Shown: positions 26,909 through 35,192, numbered from the stretch's first letter. The stretch is DNA of 64,000 nucleotides from Streptomyces durocortorensis (GCF_031760065.1 NZ_CP134500.1:3224001-3288000); one strand, 5' to 3'. Translations and numbers: made by a program. The notes: generated from the letters alone by a model not told the origin.

Positions 26909-27745
26909 ATGGCGAGTGCAGAGAACAAGGAATCCGCGAGCCCGACCGCCCAGATGGTGGCGGAGATCGCTCGCACGCTACGCATCCAGCGCGGGTGGAC
27001 ACAGGAGCAGGAGGGCAAGGAGCTCGGCTACTCGGCGGCGGCGATCAGCGCGATGGAGACCTGCGCGCAGCCCGCCAGTGACGCCATGCTCGTCGAGCTG
27101 GAACGGGTCTTCGGCAACGGCACCGGCATCTTCACGACGGCCCGGCGGTACATGCGGATGGAGCGGCTGCCTCAGCAGTTCCAGGACTACGCGCTGCTGG
27201 AGGAGGCCGCGATCAGCCTCCAGCTGTTCGCCATGAACGTCGTCCACGGGCTGTTCCAGACGGAGGCCTACGCGCGGGCGCTCATCGGTGGCTCGTTCCC
27301 GCCGCTCTCCGACGAGCGGGTGGAGGAGCTGGTCCAGCTGCGTCTGGCACGTACGGCCCTCTTCCACCGGGACCCGCTCCCGATGATCGAGATCATCATC
27401 GACGAGGCCGTCCTGCGCCGCGTCATCGGCAGCGAGGAGATCATGCGGGAGCAGCTGCTCCATCTTGTGGAGTGCGCCCGGCGGCGCAATGTCACGCTGT
27501 TGGTGCTGCCCCTGGAAGCCGGGAAGTACGGGGAGTACGCGGGTGATCGCGGCTCGATGAGCCTGCTGGAGACTCCCGCGCATGAGCATCTCGTCTATCT
27601 GGAGCCGCAGGACGAGAGTCTGCTGATCAGTGACCCGGCAAAGGTGAGCGTCTACGCTCAGCGCTATGCGAAGATCCGGTCACAGGCCCTGGGTCCTCGT
27701 GAATCGCTGGACCTCATCATGCGGTTGGCAGGAGTGAAGGAATGA
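26909..27745 (+). CDS. XRE helix-turn-helix regulator with DUF5753 (WhiJ-like)
   Basis: A 278-residue regulator: N-terminal XRE HTH (ARTLRIQRGWTQEQEGKELG then SAAAISAMETC, about 20-65), and a C-terminal DUF5753 domain starting near 95 (FQDYALLEEAAISLQLF, VVHGLFQTEAYARAL, LRLARTALFHRD, EQLLHLVECARRRNVTLLVLPLEAG). Such proteins pair with small DUF397 proteins at developmental loci in Streptomyces (whiJ-like). The stop overlaps the DUF397 start by 4 bp. ATG 26909 was chosen; an in-frame TTG upstream runs through the repeats. Confidence 0.92.
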   Translation: MASAENKESASPTAQMVAEIARTLRIQRGWTQEQEGKELGYSAAAISAMETCAQPASDAMLVELERVFGNGTGIFTTARRYMRMERLPQQFQDYALLEEAAISLQLFAMNVVHGLFQTEAYARALIGGSFPPLSDERVEELVQLRLARTALFHRDPLPMIEIIIDEAVLRRVIGSEEIMREQLLHLVECARRRNVTLLVLPLEAGKYGEYAGDRGSMSLLETPAHEHLVYLEPQDESLLISDPAKVSVYAQRYAKIRSQALGPRESLDLIMRLAGVKE

Positions 27746-27978
27746 GCAGCACCCTCCGGTGGTTCAAGTCGAGCTACAGCAGCGGCAGCGGCGGCGAGTG
27801 CATCGAGGTCGCCTTCGACTGGCGTAAGTCCTCCTACAGCAGCGGCAGCGGCGGCGACTGCGTCGAGGTCGCCGCCTGCCCCCACTCCGTCCACGTCCGT
27901 GACTCCAAGGTGCCCGACGGGCCCGCCTTCGCCGTCGCGCCGGACGCCTGGTCGGCCTTCCTCACCTGGGCGGACTGA
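27742..27978 (+). CDS. DUF397 protein with internal duplication
   Basis: A 78-residue protein. DUF397 begins with a W-x-KSSYSSG-GG-CVEVA motif; here the motif occurs twice, at residues 7-24 (FKSSYSSGSGGECIEVA) and 27-44 (RKSSYSSGSGGDCVEVA), before one standard C-terminal half (VHVRDSKVPDGPAFAVAPDAWSAF-type). The ATGA overlap couples it to the XRE regulator. Partner proteins of this family are thought to modulate the regulator's DNA binding. The doubled motif is unusual and could give two binding faces. Confidence 0.92.
   Translation: MSSTLRWFKSSYSSGSGGECIEVAFDWRKSSYSSGSGGDCVEVAACPHSVHVRDSKVPDGPAFAVAPDAWSAFLTWAD
27760..27873 (+). repeat. 60-bp tandem duplication in DUF397 gene
   Basis: Segments 27760-27813 and 27820-27873 (54 bp each, 60-bp period) are nearly identical, with a run of 25 or more identical bases across the Ser/Gly codons. 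They encode the duplicated DUF397 motif. Confidence 0.85.
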
Positions 27979-28003
27979 GCGGGCACAGCAGGACCCACGG
28001 TGT

Positions 28004-28028
28004 GCGCCCGCAGAATTCGTGCGGGCGC
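28004..28028 (+). terminator. Terminator of XRE/DUF397 operon
   Basis: Perfect 9-bp arms (GCGCCCGCA and TGCGGGCGC) around a 7-nt loop, 25 bp after the DUF397 stop codon. Confidence 0.7.
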
Positions 28029-28116
28029 GTCACCGGCAGGCCTTGCACGGCGATACGGGCCGTGCCCCATCGGTGACCGCGACAGCGCTCGCGGTCCTCT
28101 TCAGTTCCGTCGTCCG

Positions 28117-29781
28117 TCACGATGTGACGGCATCACACGCCGTCAGGTCCAGGTCCGGGCCGGGGTCCAGATCCAGGTCCTTCCTCCGCAGTGCCAGCCA
28201 CAGGTCGTAGCGGGCGCTGGGGGGCCGGAGCAGTGAGCGCTGGAGCACGGTCTCCAGCCGGGTGAGGCGCTTGCGGGCGCCGGGGACGGAGATGCCCAGC
28301 CGGGCGGCCGTCGGGCCGAGGCGGCCCTCGCACTCCAGCCAGGTGCGCAGGGTCTCTTCCGCGCCCCGGACCCCCTGGACCGGGGCCAGTTGCTGTTCGG
28401 CCCACTCCCGAACGGAAGGACGGCGCAGGACCTCGTCGAGAGCCTGCGCCGCCTTTGCCGTACCCGGGCCGGTGCCGGTGCCGGTGCCGATGCCCGCGCC
28501 TGTTCCGATACCTGTGCCTGTGCCTGTGCCGTCCGCGTACGGGGCGGGCTCGGCGGTGCAGGCCGGGGCGGGGGTGGCGCGGATGCGCAGGGCGAGGTCG
28601 AGGGCGGCCTGGTCGGCGAGGCGGTGCAGGTCGAGGCCGAGCAGCTCGCCGATGAACCGGACTCGGGCGGCCAGGGTGTTGCGGTGGATCTTGAGGTGGT
28701 CGGTCGCGTGCGACGAGAAGGCCAGCCAGGAGGCGGCGGTGGCAGCCAGCTCCTGGCTCACGGGGTCCTGGGCGCGGCGGGGGACGTGGGTCAGGAGCGG
28801 GGCGAGCAGGGCGTCGGCCCACTGCCGCCCGGCGCGGCCGACGACGAGCGCCGCCTCCGGCGATACGCCGAACCTCGCGTGCCGGGAAGGCAGTTCGCGG
28901 GCAACGGCGAGGGCGTGGAAGGCCTGGCGGTAGCCGGTGGCGGTGTCGGCGAGCGGCACCGGTTCGCTGACACCGACCACGCAGTCACCGACCCGGGCGG
29001 CGACGGCCTCGTCGATGGTGACCTGGCCGGTGGCGACCCGGTCGGTGGCTGCCCGGTCGGTCGCGACCCGGTCGGTGGCGGTCCCCCGCGGCGCCTCGTC
29101 CGCGGGCGTCACGAGGATCAGATGGCGTACGTAGACGGGGCACCGCACGATCCAGGACCGGCCGCCGTCCGCCTCCGCGCAGACCCGGGCCACCTCGTCC
29201 CGCCCGTCGCCCGAGCACTCCACGACGCACACCCGCACCGGGTCGGGGAGCCGGGGACGCAGCGCACCGGCGACCTGCTGGGCGATGGAGAGCTGGCCCG
29301 TCATCAGCAGGTGCAGCACCGCCTCCCGGCCCCGCGACTCGGCGAGGTCAACCCGGCGCCGCTTGCGTTCCAGCGTTTCGGCCTGCCAGCACAGCTCCAG
29401 CGCCAGCACCACGTCCGCCAGCAGCGTGGCGAGACCGGCGGCGACGGGCCGGGGCGTGACGACGGCGAGCACGGGGGCGGTACCGGGGTCGTCGGTGTGC
29501 AGGGGGAAGAGGAGGGCGGTGTGCTCGCCGGTGTCCAGGGAGTACGCCTGGGCCCCGCGCTCGGTCAGGGCGGTCGCGCCCTCGGCGAGCAGCTCTGCCA
29601 CATCGGGGACGACCGCCCCCGCGGTACGCGCCGCCGCGTGCAGCACAGTCCCGTCCGACCCGACGAGGCCGGCCCAGCCGTCGGCCCGGCCGGAGAGCCA
29701 GCGCAGCAAGGCGGGCGTGCCGCCGCTCCGCACCAGTCGGTGCATCCGCAGGAGGTCGTCGGCCCGCTCACGCACTCGCAC
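28117..29781 (-). CDS. PucR/CdaR-type helix-turn-helix regulator
   Basis: A 554-residue regulator. The N-terminal part resembles a PucR-type sensory domain (LVRSGGTPALLRWLSGRADGW, HTALLFPLHTDDPG). A middle GGDEF-like degenerate region follows. The PucR helix-turn-helix lies near residue 355 (WLAFSSHATDHLKIHRNTLAARVRFI). A second C-terminal helix-turn-helix-like unit has LGPTAARLGISVPGARKRLTRLE. Two low-complexity linkers separate domains: a Gly-Thr run and four ATDRV-like repeats. GTG 29781, after GGGGA, was chosen; two GTGs and an ATG downstream are alternatives. The inducer is unknown. Confidence 0.88.
   Translation of the reverse strand: MRVRERADDLLRMHRLVRSGGTPALLRWLSGRADGWAGLVGSDGTVLHAAARTAGAVVPDVAELLAEGATALTERGAQAYSLDTGEHTALLFPLHTDDPGTAPVLAVVTPRPVAAGLATLLADVVLALELCWQAETLERKRRRVDLAESRGREAVLHLLMTGQLSIAQQVAGALRPRLPDPVRVCVVECSGDGRDEVARVCAEADGGRSWIVRCPVYVRHLILVTPADEAPRGTATDRVATDRAATDRVATGQVTIDEAVAARVGDCVVGVSEPVPLADTATGYRQAFHALAVARELPSRHARFGVSPEAALVVGRAGRQWADALLAPLLTHVPRRAQDPVSQELAATAASWLAFSSHATDHLKIHRNTLAARVRFIGELLGLDLHRLADQAALDLALRIRATPAPACTAEPAPYADGTGTGTGIGTGAGIGTGTGTGPGTAKAAQALDEVLRRPSVREWAEQQLAPVQGVRGAEETLRTWLECEGRLGPTAARLGISVPGARKRLTRLETVLQRSLLRPPSARYDLWLALRRKDLDLDPGPDLDLTACDAVTS
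28471..28530. repeat. Hexanucleotide repeats coding a Gly-Thr linker
   Basis: About ten GGTGCC-like hexamers in a row inside the PucR-type gene, read on the minus strand as Gly-Thr/Gly-Ile pairs. Such runs change length easily by slippage without changing frame. Confidence 0.7.
29016..29075. repeat. Four 15-bp in-frame tandem repeats
   Basis: Four 15-bp units start at 29016, 29031, 29046 and 29061. On the minus strand they encode a repeated ATDRV/ATDRA pentapeptide in a linker of the PucR-type regulator. Confidence 0.7.
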
Positions 29782-30085
29782 GTGTTCCCCCGATGTCTGC
29801 TGTCCGTGGCCTGCTCGGCTGCTGCCCGGTCGGTGTGGCTGTGCGGACTGATACCTCCGCGGCCGTCCCACTGGGCGTATTGAATCTCCCGGTCTCCCTA
29901 CCCCGCGATCTATCGTCCGAACGTGCTCGGGCACGTCCTTCGGGGAACGACGGCAGCGGCTCACGGGGGTGGTCGCTGTCGTCGGTGCCCGGCCTCATGG
30001 CCTTTCCGTTGACTCGTGCCCGGGGCCGATTGTCAGTGGTGCCTTCTAGCGTGGTCGTTGTCGGCTTCCGAGGAAAGGCACCACC
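29782..30085. other. Divergent promoter region of PucR-type and dnaN-like genes
   Basis: About 300 bp without a gene. It must hold promoters for both directions. TTGACT (about 30009-30014) and TTGTCA (about 30029-30034) are -35-like for the clamp gene, without a clear -10. No strong hairpin is seen. Confidence 0.4.
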
Positions 30086-31219
30086 ATGGAGTTCCGTATC
30101 GAGCGCAGCGCTCTGACCGACGCCGTGGCCTGGGCGGCCCGCGTCCTGCCCGTGCGCTCGCCCGTTCCCGTGCTGGGCGGACTGCTGCTGGACACGGAGA
30201 TCGAGGGCGGGCGGCTGCGGATCTCCGGGCTCGACTACGAGGCGTCCGCGCGCATCGACGTGAGCGACGCCGAAGTCCTGCGGCCCGGCAGGGTGCTCGT
30301 GATGGGGCGGCGGCTGCTGGACATCTGCAAGGTGCTGCCCGAGGGGCCCGTGGAGTGCGCGGTGGAGGGCTCGCGGTTCACGGTGTCGGGCGGCGGTGCC
30401 CGGTTCGGCCTGTCCGTGCTGCCGTTGGCCGACTATCCGGCGCTGCCCGCGCTTCCGCAGGTCCGGGGAGCGGTCGACGCGGAGCTGTTCGCGGCGGCGG
30501 TCGCCGATGTGGCGGTGGCCGCGGGGCGCGATGACACCCTGCCCGCGCTCACCGGCATCCGGCTGGGGCTCGACGGGGAGGCGGGGACGATGACACTCGC
30601 CGCGACCGACCGGTACCGCTTCGCCGTGCGGACGCTGCCGTGGAAGGCCACCGCCCCCGGCGAGAGCGCCGATGTCATCGTCTCCGCCCGCCGGTTGACC
30701 GAGATCGCCCGCTCGCTTGGGCGGTCCGGGCTGGTGAGCGTGGCCCTGGACGCCGGTTCGGCGGGCTTCGAGCACGCCGGGATGCGGACCACCGTGCGCC
30801 TGCTGGAGGGCCGACTGCCGCGCCACGAAAAGCTGTTCGCGATGCAGGACCCGGCCGTGGCGGTGGTGGACCGGGCCCGGCTGGTGGAGGCCGTCAAGCG
30901 GGTCTCCGTCGTCGCCGACGGGGACAGCCCGGTGCAGATGACCTTCTCCCGTCCCGATGCCTCGGTCCTGCTCCAGGCCGGCTACGAGGACGATGTGGCC
31001 TCACAGCGAATCCCCGCCGAACTGGAGGGCGCCGAGGAGATGGTGGTGGCCTTCAACCCGGCGTATCTGGCGGACGCGCTGGCCGCCTTCGAGGAGCCGT
31101 CACTGCGGCTCCTGCTGCTGGGGGCGGGCCAGCGCGCGATGATCACGGGCGGGGCGGACGGGACGGGCACGGACGCCCACAGGCACCTGCTGATGTCGGT
31201 GCGGCCGCAGTTGATCTGA
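30086..31219 (+). CDS. DNA polymerase III beta clamp paralogue (DnaN-like)
   Basis: A 377-residue protein with the three-domain sliding-clamp architecture: MEFRIERSALTDAVAWAARVLP (domain I start, canonical helix), PVPVLGGLLLD, then FAAAVADVAVAAGRDDTLPALTGIRL (domain II), TLAATDRYRFAVR, and LVEAVKRVSVVADGDSPVQM (domain III), ending LLMSVRPQ where normal clamps end LLMPVR. The genuine dnaN sits at oriC beside dnaA/recF; this one stands alone, so it is a second clamp. Homodimer or heterodimer use, for example in repair, is inferred. AGGAAAGG precedes ATG 30086. Confidence 0.93.
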   Translation: MEFRIERSALTDAVAWAARVLPVRSPVPVLGGLLLDTEIEGGRLRISGLDYEASARIDVSDAEVLRPGRVLVMGRRLLDICKVLPEGPVECAVEGSRFTVSGGGARFGLSVLPLADYPALPALPQVRGAVDAELFAAAVADVAVAAGRDDTLPALTGIRLGLDGEAGTMTLAATDRYRFAVRTLPWKATAPGESADVIVSARRLTEIARSLGRSGLVSVALDAGSAGFEHAGMRTTVRLLEGRLPRHEKLFAMQDPAVAVVDRARLVEAVKRVSVVADGDSPVQMTFSRPDASVLLQAGYEDDVASQRIPAELEGAEEMVVAFNPAYLADALAAFEEPSLRLLLLGAGQRAMITGGADGTGTDAHRHLLMSVRPQLI

Positions 31220-31320
31220 CCGGGTCCGCCCGGACTCCCGGTTCCCGTAGTCGCGTCGCAGGGGGTCGGCGCCCTGTCCACGAGCGCGCCGACCGTGCCG
31301 ACCGCGCCCCGGTCGCCGGA

Positions 31321-31353
31321 CGCCGGACGCCGGAACGGAGGGTGCGTCCGGCG
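31321..31353. terminator. Hairpin between convergent clamp and chitinase genes
   Basis: Perfect 10-bp arms (CGCCGGACGC at 31321-31330, GCGTCCGGCG at 31344-31353) with a 13-nt loop, between the ends of the clamp gene and the chitinase gene. Confidence 0.55.
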
Positions 31354-31442
31354 CGAGCCGGGCACACCCCCCGCACGGATGGGGACACGGGTGGATCAGA
31401 GTCGGGCAGGGCCGGGCAGGGTCAGCAGCCCAGGCTGCCGGG

Positions 31443-32327
31443 TCAGCAGCTCAGGTTGGGGCCGGTGGTGGTGCCGAGGAACTGGGTGAACTGCGTGAAC
31501 TTGTTGACGCGGCTCTGGACCTGCGCCGGGTTGCCGCCGTCGCACTCAAGCGTGCCGTTGATCGACCGGATCGTCTCGCCGAAGCCGGGCCCGTTGACGA
31601 TGGCGTTGTGGCCCGTGATCGTGCCGGGGCCGGTCTGCGTGTTCCAGTACCAGAGGGCGGTCTTCCAGGCGATCGAGGAGTTCTGCTCCACGAGGTAGGG
31701 GTTGTTCAACAGGTCGATGCCCAGGGCGTCACCAGCCGCCTTGTAGTTGAAGTTCCAGCTCAGCTGGATGGGGCCGCGACCGTAGTAGGCGGCCTGCCCG
31801 GCCGGGCAGCCGTAAGGCCGGCCCGCGTCGCAGTAGTGCGGGTAGTTGGCCTCGTTGATTTCCTTGATGTACACCAGCCCGCCGGTTTCGTGGCTGACGT
31901 TCGCGAGGAAGGCCGCGGCCTCCCGCTTCTTGAGCTCGTCGCTGCCGGTGTTGGCGAAGGCCGGGTAGGCGCCCAGGGCGTCGGTGAGGCCCTGGTACGT
32001 GTAGAAGGCGTTGCGGTTCGGGAACATCTGGTTGAACTGGGCCTCACTGACGACGAAGCCGTCGTTCTCCCCCGGTTCCTCACCGCCGTCGCCGCAGGCA
32101 CCCTGGTCGGCCCAGACGTCGGAGCTGCCCGGGGTCTCGTTCCGGGTCCACCACTTGGCGGTGTAGTTGCGGCCGTTGTACGAGGCGGACTGGCCGCCCG
32201 TGTAGACGGAGGACGAACTCCACGCCGTGGCGCAGGCGGCGGCCTGTGCGGTGGCGGCGGGAAGGATGACGAGCGCCGCGACAAGCGCGCCCAGCGCGAC
32301 CAGCACACTCAAGACACGTCGGATCAC
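31443..32327 (-). CDS. Secreted GH19 chitinase with N-terminal chitin-binding module
   Basis: A 294-residue enzyme. A signal peptide (residues 1-31, VLSVLVALGALVAALVIL core) precedes a CBM5/12-type module with the aromatic pair in AKWWTRNETPG and flanking cysteines. A Gly/Glu linker (GDGGEEPGEND) leads to the GH19 domain: FVVSEAQFNQMFPNRN, catalytic Glu in NVSHETGG, YYGRGPIQLSWNFNY, and a C-terminal cysteine. It hydrolyses chitin outside the cell. GTG 32327 was chosen because AAGGAG lies 9 nt upstream. Regulation by a DasR-type site is expected. Confidence 0.95.
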   Translation of the reverse strand: MIRRVLSVLVALGALVAALVILPAATAQAAACATAWSSSSVYTGGQSASYNGRNYTAKWWTRNETPGSSDVWADQGACGDGGEEPGENDGFVVSEAQFNQMFPNRNAFYTYQGLTDALGAYPAFANTGSDELKKREAAAFLANVSHETGGLVYIKEINEANYPHYCDAGRPYGCPAGQAAYYGRGPIQLSWNFNYKAAGDALGIDLLNNPYLVEQNSSIAWKTALWYWNTQTGPGTITGHNAIVNGPGFGETIRSINGTLECDGGNPAQVQSRVNKFTQFTQFLGTTTGPNLSC

Positions 32328-32402
32328 GTGATCACACTCCTTGGATGCGGCGCGACGTCCGGCCGCGCGCCGCCGTGGGGGTGTCCGACACTCAAGCGAG
32401 GA

Positions 32403-32430
32403 TGGTCTGTACCTGTCAAGGTCTAGACCA
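32403..32430 (-). promoter_or_regulatory. Tandem DasR-like (dre) sites around chitinase -35
   Basis: On the minus strand, TGGTCTAGACCT (32430-32419) and AGGTACAGACCA (32414-32403) flank a TTGACA -35 hexamer (32419-32414). They match the chitinase-promoter repeat and the DasR dre consensus centred on GGTCTAGACC. GlcNAc-derived metabolites release DasR in known species. Confidence 0.85.
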
Positions 32431-32455
32431 TCCTGGGAACGGTACCGAAAGTAAA

Positions 32456-32496
32456 ATCTTCCGGCCCCGTCCACCATGTGGACGGGGCCGGAAGAT
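32456..32496 (-). terminator. purA intrinsic terminator
   Basis: Perfect 19-bp arms (32456-32474 and 32478-32496) around a 3-nt loop. Read leftward the stem is followed directly by a TTTTAC T-tract, 40 bp past purA. It also insulates the chitinase promoter from purA readthrough. Confidence 0.92.
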
Positions 32497-32537
32497 CCGG
32501 GCAGGCGGTACAGGCCGTGCGGGCCGGTACCGGCTGC

Positions 32538-33821
32538 CTACAGGAACGAGTTGATCTCGATCGTCTCGGTGCGGCCGGGGCCGACGCCGATCGCGGAGAT
32601 CGGGGCGCCCGACATCTCCTCCAGGGCCTTCACGTAAGCCTGCGCGTTCTTCGGCAGGTCGGAGAAGGTCTTGGCCTTGGTGATGTCCTCGGACCAGCCC
32701 GGCAGGGTCTCGTAGATCGGCTTCGCGTGGTGGAAGTCGGTCTGGCTGTACGGGAGCTCCTCGACGCGCTTGCCGTCGATCTCGTACGCCACGCAGACCG
32801 GAATCCGCTCCCAGCCGGTGAGGACGTCCAGCTTGGTGAGGAAGAAGTCCGTCAGGCCGTTGACCCGGGTCGCGTACCGCGCGATCGGGGCGTCGAACCA
32901 GCCGCAGCGGCGGTCACGGCCGGTGGTGACACCGCGCTCGCCGCCGATGCGCCGCAGCGCCTCGCCGTCCTCGTCGAACAGCTCGGTCGGGAACGGACCG
33001 GCGCCCACGCGCGTCGTATAGGCCTTGAGGATGCCGATCACGCGGCTGATCTTCGTCGGGCCGACGCCGGCACCGGTGCAGGCGCCGCCCGCGGTCGGGT
33101 TCGACGAGGTGACGAAGGGATACGTGCCGTGGTCGACGTCGAGCAGGGTGCCCTGGCCGCCCTCGAAGAGGACGACCTTGCCCTCGTCGATGGCATCGTT
33201 CAGGATCAGGGTCGTGTCGGCGACGAACGGCTTGATCTGCTCCGCGTACTGGAGCATCTCCTCGACGATCCGGCCGGCCTCGATCGCCCGCCGGTTGAAG
33301 ACCTTGGCCAGAAGCTGGTTCTTCTGCTCCAGGGCCGCTTCGACCTTCTGCTCCAGGATCGACTCGTCGTAGAGGTCCTGGACGCGGATTCCCACCCGGT
33401 TGATCTTGTCGGCGTACGTCGGACCGATGCCCCGGCCCGTCGTACCGATCTTGCGCTTGCCGAGGAAGCGCTCGCTCACCTTGTCGATCGTCACGTTGTA
33501 CGGAGTGATCAAATGAGCGTTTCCGCTGATCAGAAGCTTGGACGTGTCGACGCCTCGCTCGTTCAGACCGCTCAGCTCGGAGAGCAGGACCGCCGGGTCG
33601 ACTACGACACCGTTCCCGATGACCGGGGTACAGCCCGGCGACAGGATTCCGGAGGGGAGGAGATGCAGTGCGTACTTCTGGTCGCCCACGACGACCGTGT
33701 GACCGGCGTTGTTTCCGCCTTGGTAACGCACGACATAGTCCACGGATCCACCGAGGAGATCGGTGGCCTTCCCCTTGCCCTCGTCACCCCACTGAGCACC
33801 GAGCAGCACAAGTGCGGGCAC
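32538..33821 (-). CDS. purA: Adenylosuccinate synthetase
   Basis: A 427-residue enzyme that joins IMP and aspartate with GTP, the first step from IMP to AMP. The P-loop [13 protein letters not shown] (about residues 10-22), GGNNAGHT (substrate binding), [13 protein letters not shown], and the C-terminal [11 protein letters not shown] are all complete. GTG 33821 is preceded by AAGGGG and gives the normal [14 protein letters not shown] start. It is a single-gene unit with its own terminator at 32456-32496, divergent from the diacylglycerol-kinase-fold gene. Confidence 0.98.
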   Translation of the reverse strand: MPALVLLGAQWGDEGKGKATDLLGGSVDYVVRYQGGNNAGHTVVVGDQKYALHLLPSGILSPGCTPVIGNGVVVDPAVLLSELSGLNERGVDTSKLLISGNAHLITPYNVTIDKVSERFLGKRKIGTTGRGIGPTYADKINRVGIRVQDLYDESILEQKVEAALEQKNQLLAKVFNRRAIEAGRIVEEMLQYAEQIKPFVADTTLILNDAIDEGKVVLFEGGQGTLLDVDHGTYPFVTSSNPTAGGACTGAGVGPTKISRVIGILKAYTTRVGAGPFPTELFDEDGEALRRIGGERGVTTGRDRRCGWFDAPIARYATRVNGLTDFFLTKLDVLTGWERIPVCVAYEIDGKRVEELPYSQTDFHHAKPIYETLPGWSEDITKAKTFSDLPKNAQAYVKALEEMSGAPISAIGVGPGRTETIEINSFL

Positions 33822-33945
33822 AGGCGTACACCCCTTCCGGGCGGGGCATGTCCAAGGTCAGGGGGCGTACGTCAAGGTCGTACCTGCCGCACGACGATGT
33901 ACGGCAAAGCCTGAGCCGTCGAACCGGGTGCCCCGGAATAGACGA

Positions 33946-33973
33946 AGCCCCTGGCGCAATAGCGCAAGGGGCT
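33946..33973. promoter_or_regulatory. Hairpin in purA divergent leader region
   Basis: Arms AGCCCC-TGGCGC (33946-33957) and GCGC-AAGGGGCT (33962-33973) pair over 12 bp with one mismatch around AATA. It lies 34 bp before the GTG of the rightward gene. It may be a 5' leader structure or a terminator of upstream transcripts. Confidence 0.45.
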
Positions 33974-34007
33974 CTTGCACCAAGATGCTACCCGAGGAAG
34001 GACCGAG

Positions 34008-34883
34008 GTGTCGGCTGCAGAGCCCCCCGGCGACGGCGGCGACCAGCTCCTGGTGGTCATCGACCCGGTTGCCCGCCGGACCGACGGCGAGTCCGTGCGT
34101 ATCGCGAAGGACGTGCTGAGCGCCGGTTCGCACGCCAAGATCTGCCTTCCGGACACCCCCGAGGAGTTCGCCCGGGCCCTGTCCCGCCGGGGTCCTCGCC
34201 GCCCCGTGGTGGTCGGTGACGACCACGCCCTGCTGCGCGCCGTCGCCCAGCTGCACCGCGAGCGGGAGCTCGCCCGGGGCGTCCTCTCGCTGATCCCCGT
34301 CGGCGCGGCGCACGCCCTGGAAGTGGCCCATGCCCTCGGCGTGCCCCGGGGCGCGGTGGCCGCCGCGCGGACCGCGCTCGACGGGGCGGTGCGGCGGCTC
34401 GACCTGCTCGTGGACGACAGCGACGGCGTCGTGCTGGGCCGGCTGCGCATCCCCGCCCCGGCACCGCCGCCCGGCTCGGGGACCCCGCACTCGGGCGTCA
34501 CGGCCGTCTGGGACACCTGCCGCTCCCTGATGACGTCCCTGGTCCGCCCGGCCCCGGTCGCCGCCGCCCACCCGGGCACGCACCGGCTGCGCATCGAGGC
34601 GGACGGGGTGCTGCTGAGCGACCTGGACACACCCGTGCGGGGCGTCTCGGTGACCTCCCAGGGCGACGCGGGCCTGGTCGACGTCGTCGTCCGCACCTCG
34701 GACGGCGAGGACGTCACCGTGGAGGCCAAGGCCGTCACCGTCTCCGGCGCTGACTTCCGCTACCGGGCCGACATACAGACCGGCGGCCCTGTCCGTACCC
34801 GGACCTGGACCGTGCGGGCGGGCGCCTGGGGGCTGATGCTGCCGCCCCCGGCGAGCGCGGACGGGACGACAGGCGCACGCTGA
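34008..34883 (+). CDS. Diacylglycerol-kinase-fold protein, catalytic motifs lost
   Basis: A 291-residue protein with the two-domain layout of lipid kinases (DAGK_cat then C-terminal beta domain). LLVVIDPVARRTDGE takes the place of the usual N-P-x-[AS]-G motif, PVVVGDDHALLRAVAQL the place of GGDGT, and LSLIPVGAAHALEVAHALG the place of the G-T-x-N-D-F-A-R motif. The nucleotide-binding motifs are thus degenerate, so a non-enzymatic or altered role is likely. GAGGAAGG precedes GTG 34008. DUF1876 follows 36 bp later, probably in one operon. Confidence 0.8.
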   Translation: MSAAEPPGDGGDQLLVVIDPVARRTDGESVRIAKDVLSAGSHAKICLPDTPEEFARALSRRGPRRPVVVGDDHALLRAVAQLHRERELARGVLSLIPVGAAHALEVAHALGVPRGAVAAARTALDGAVRRLDLLVDDSDGVVLGRLRIPAPAPPPGSGTPHSGVTAVWDTCRSLMTSLVRPAPVAAAHPGTHRLRIEADGVLLSDLDTPVRGVSVTSQGDAGLVDVVVRTSDGEDVTVEAKAVTVSGADFRYRADIQTGGPVRTRTWTVRAGAWGLMLPPPASADGTTGAR

Positions 34884-34919
34884 AAGGAGACGACCGCGGA
34901 CGTCCCGGAGGTGACCGTC

Positions 34920-35192
34920 ATGACCAGGATCGCTGTCGGATGGCACATCGACCTCGAATTCGAGGAGGACAGCCATCGCACCCGTGCGGCGGCGCTCGTC
35001 CGCCTCTCCGACGGAACAGAGGTACGCGCCCACGGCTACGCCAGCCGCCACCCGTCGGACGAGGACCAGCAGCGGGTCGGCGAGGAGATCGCGGGAGCGA
35101 GAGCGCTCAACGAACTGGCGATGAAACTGCTGACCAAGGCACACGAGGAGATCGACGAGGCGTCGGGCAGGACGTCGTACCCACTGACCTAG
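34920..35192 (+). CDS. DUF1876 domain-containing protein
   Basis: A 90-residue protein of the actinobacterial DUF1876 family: WHIDLEFEEDSHRTRAAALVRL, HGYASRHPSDEDQQRVGEEIA and the helical end NELAMKLLTKAHEEIDE. This matches a compact double-stranded RNA-binding-like alpha/beta fold assigned to the family. The role is unknown. GGAGG lies 8 nt before ATG 34920, chosen over an in-frame GTG at 34911. Probably co-transcribed with the kinase-fold gene. Confidence 0.9.
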   Translation: MTRIAVGWHIDLEFEEDSHRTRAAALVRLSDGTEVRAHGYASRHPSDEDQQRVGEEIAGARALNELAMKLLTKAHEEIDEASGRTSYPLT

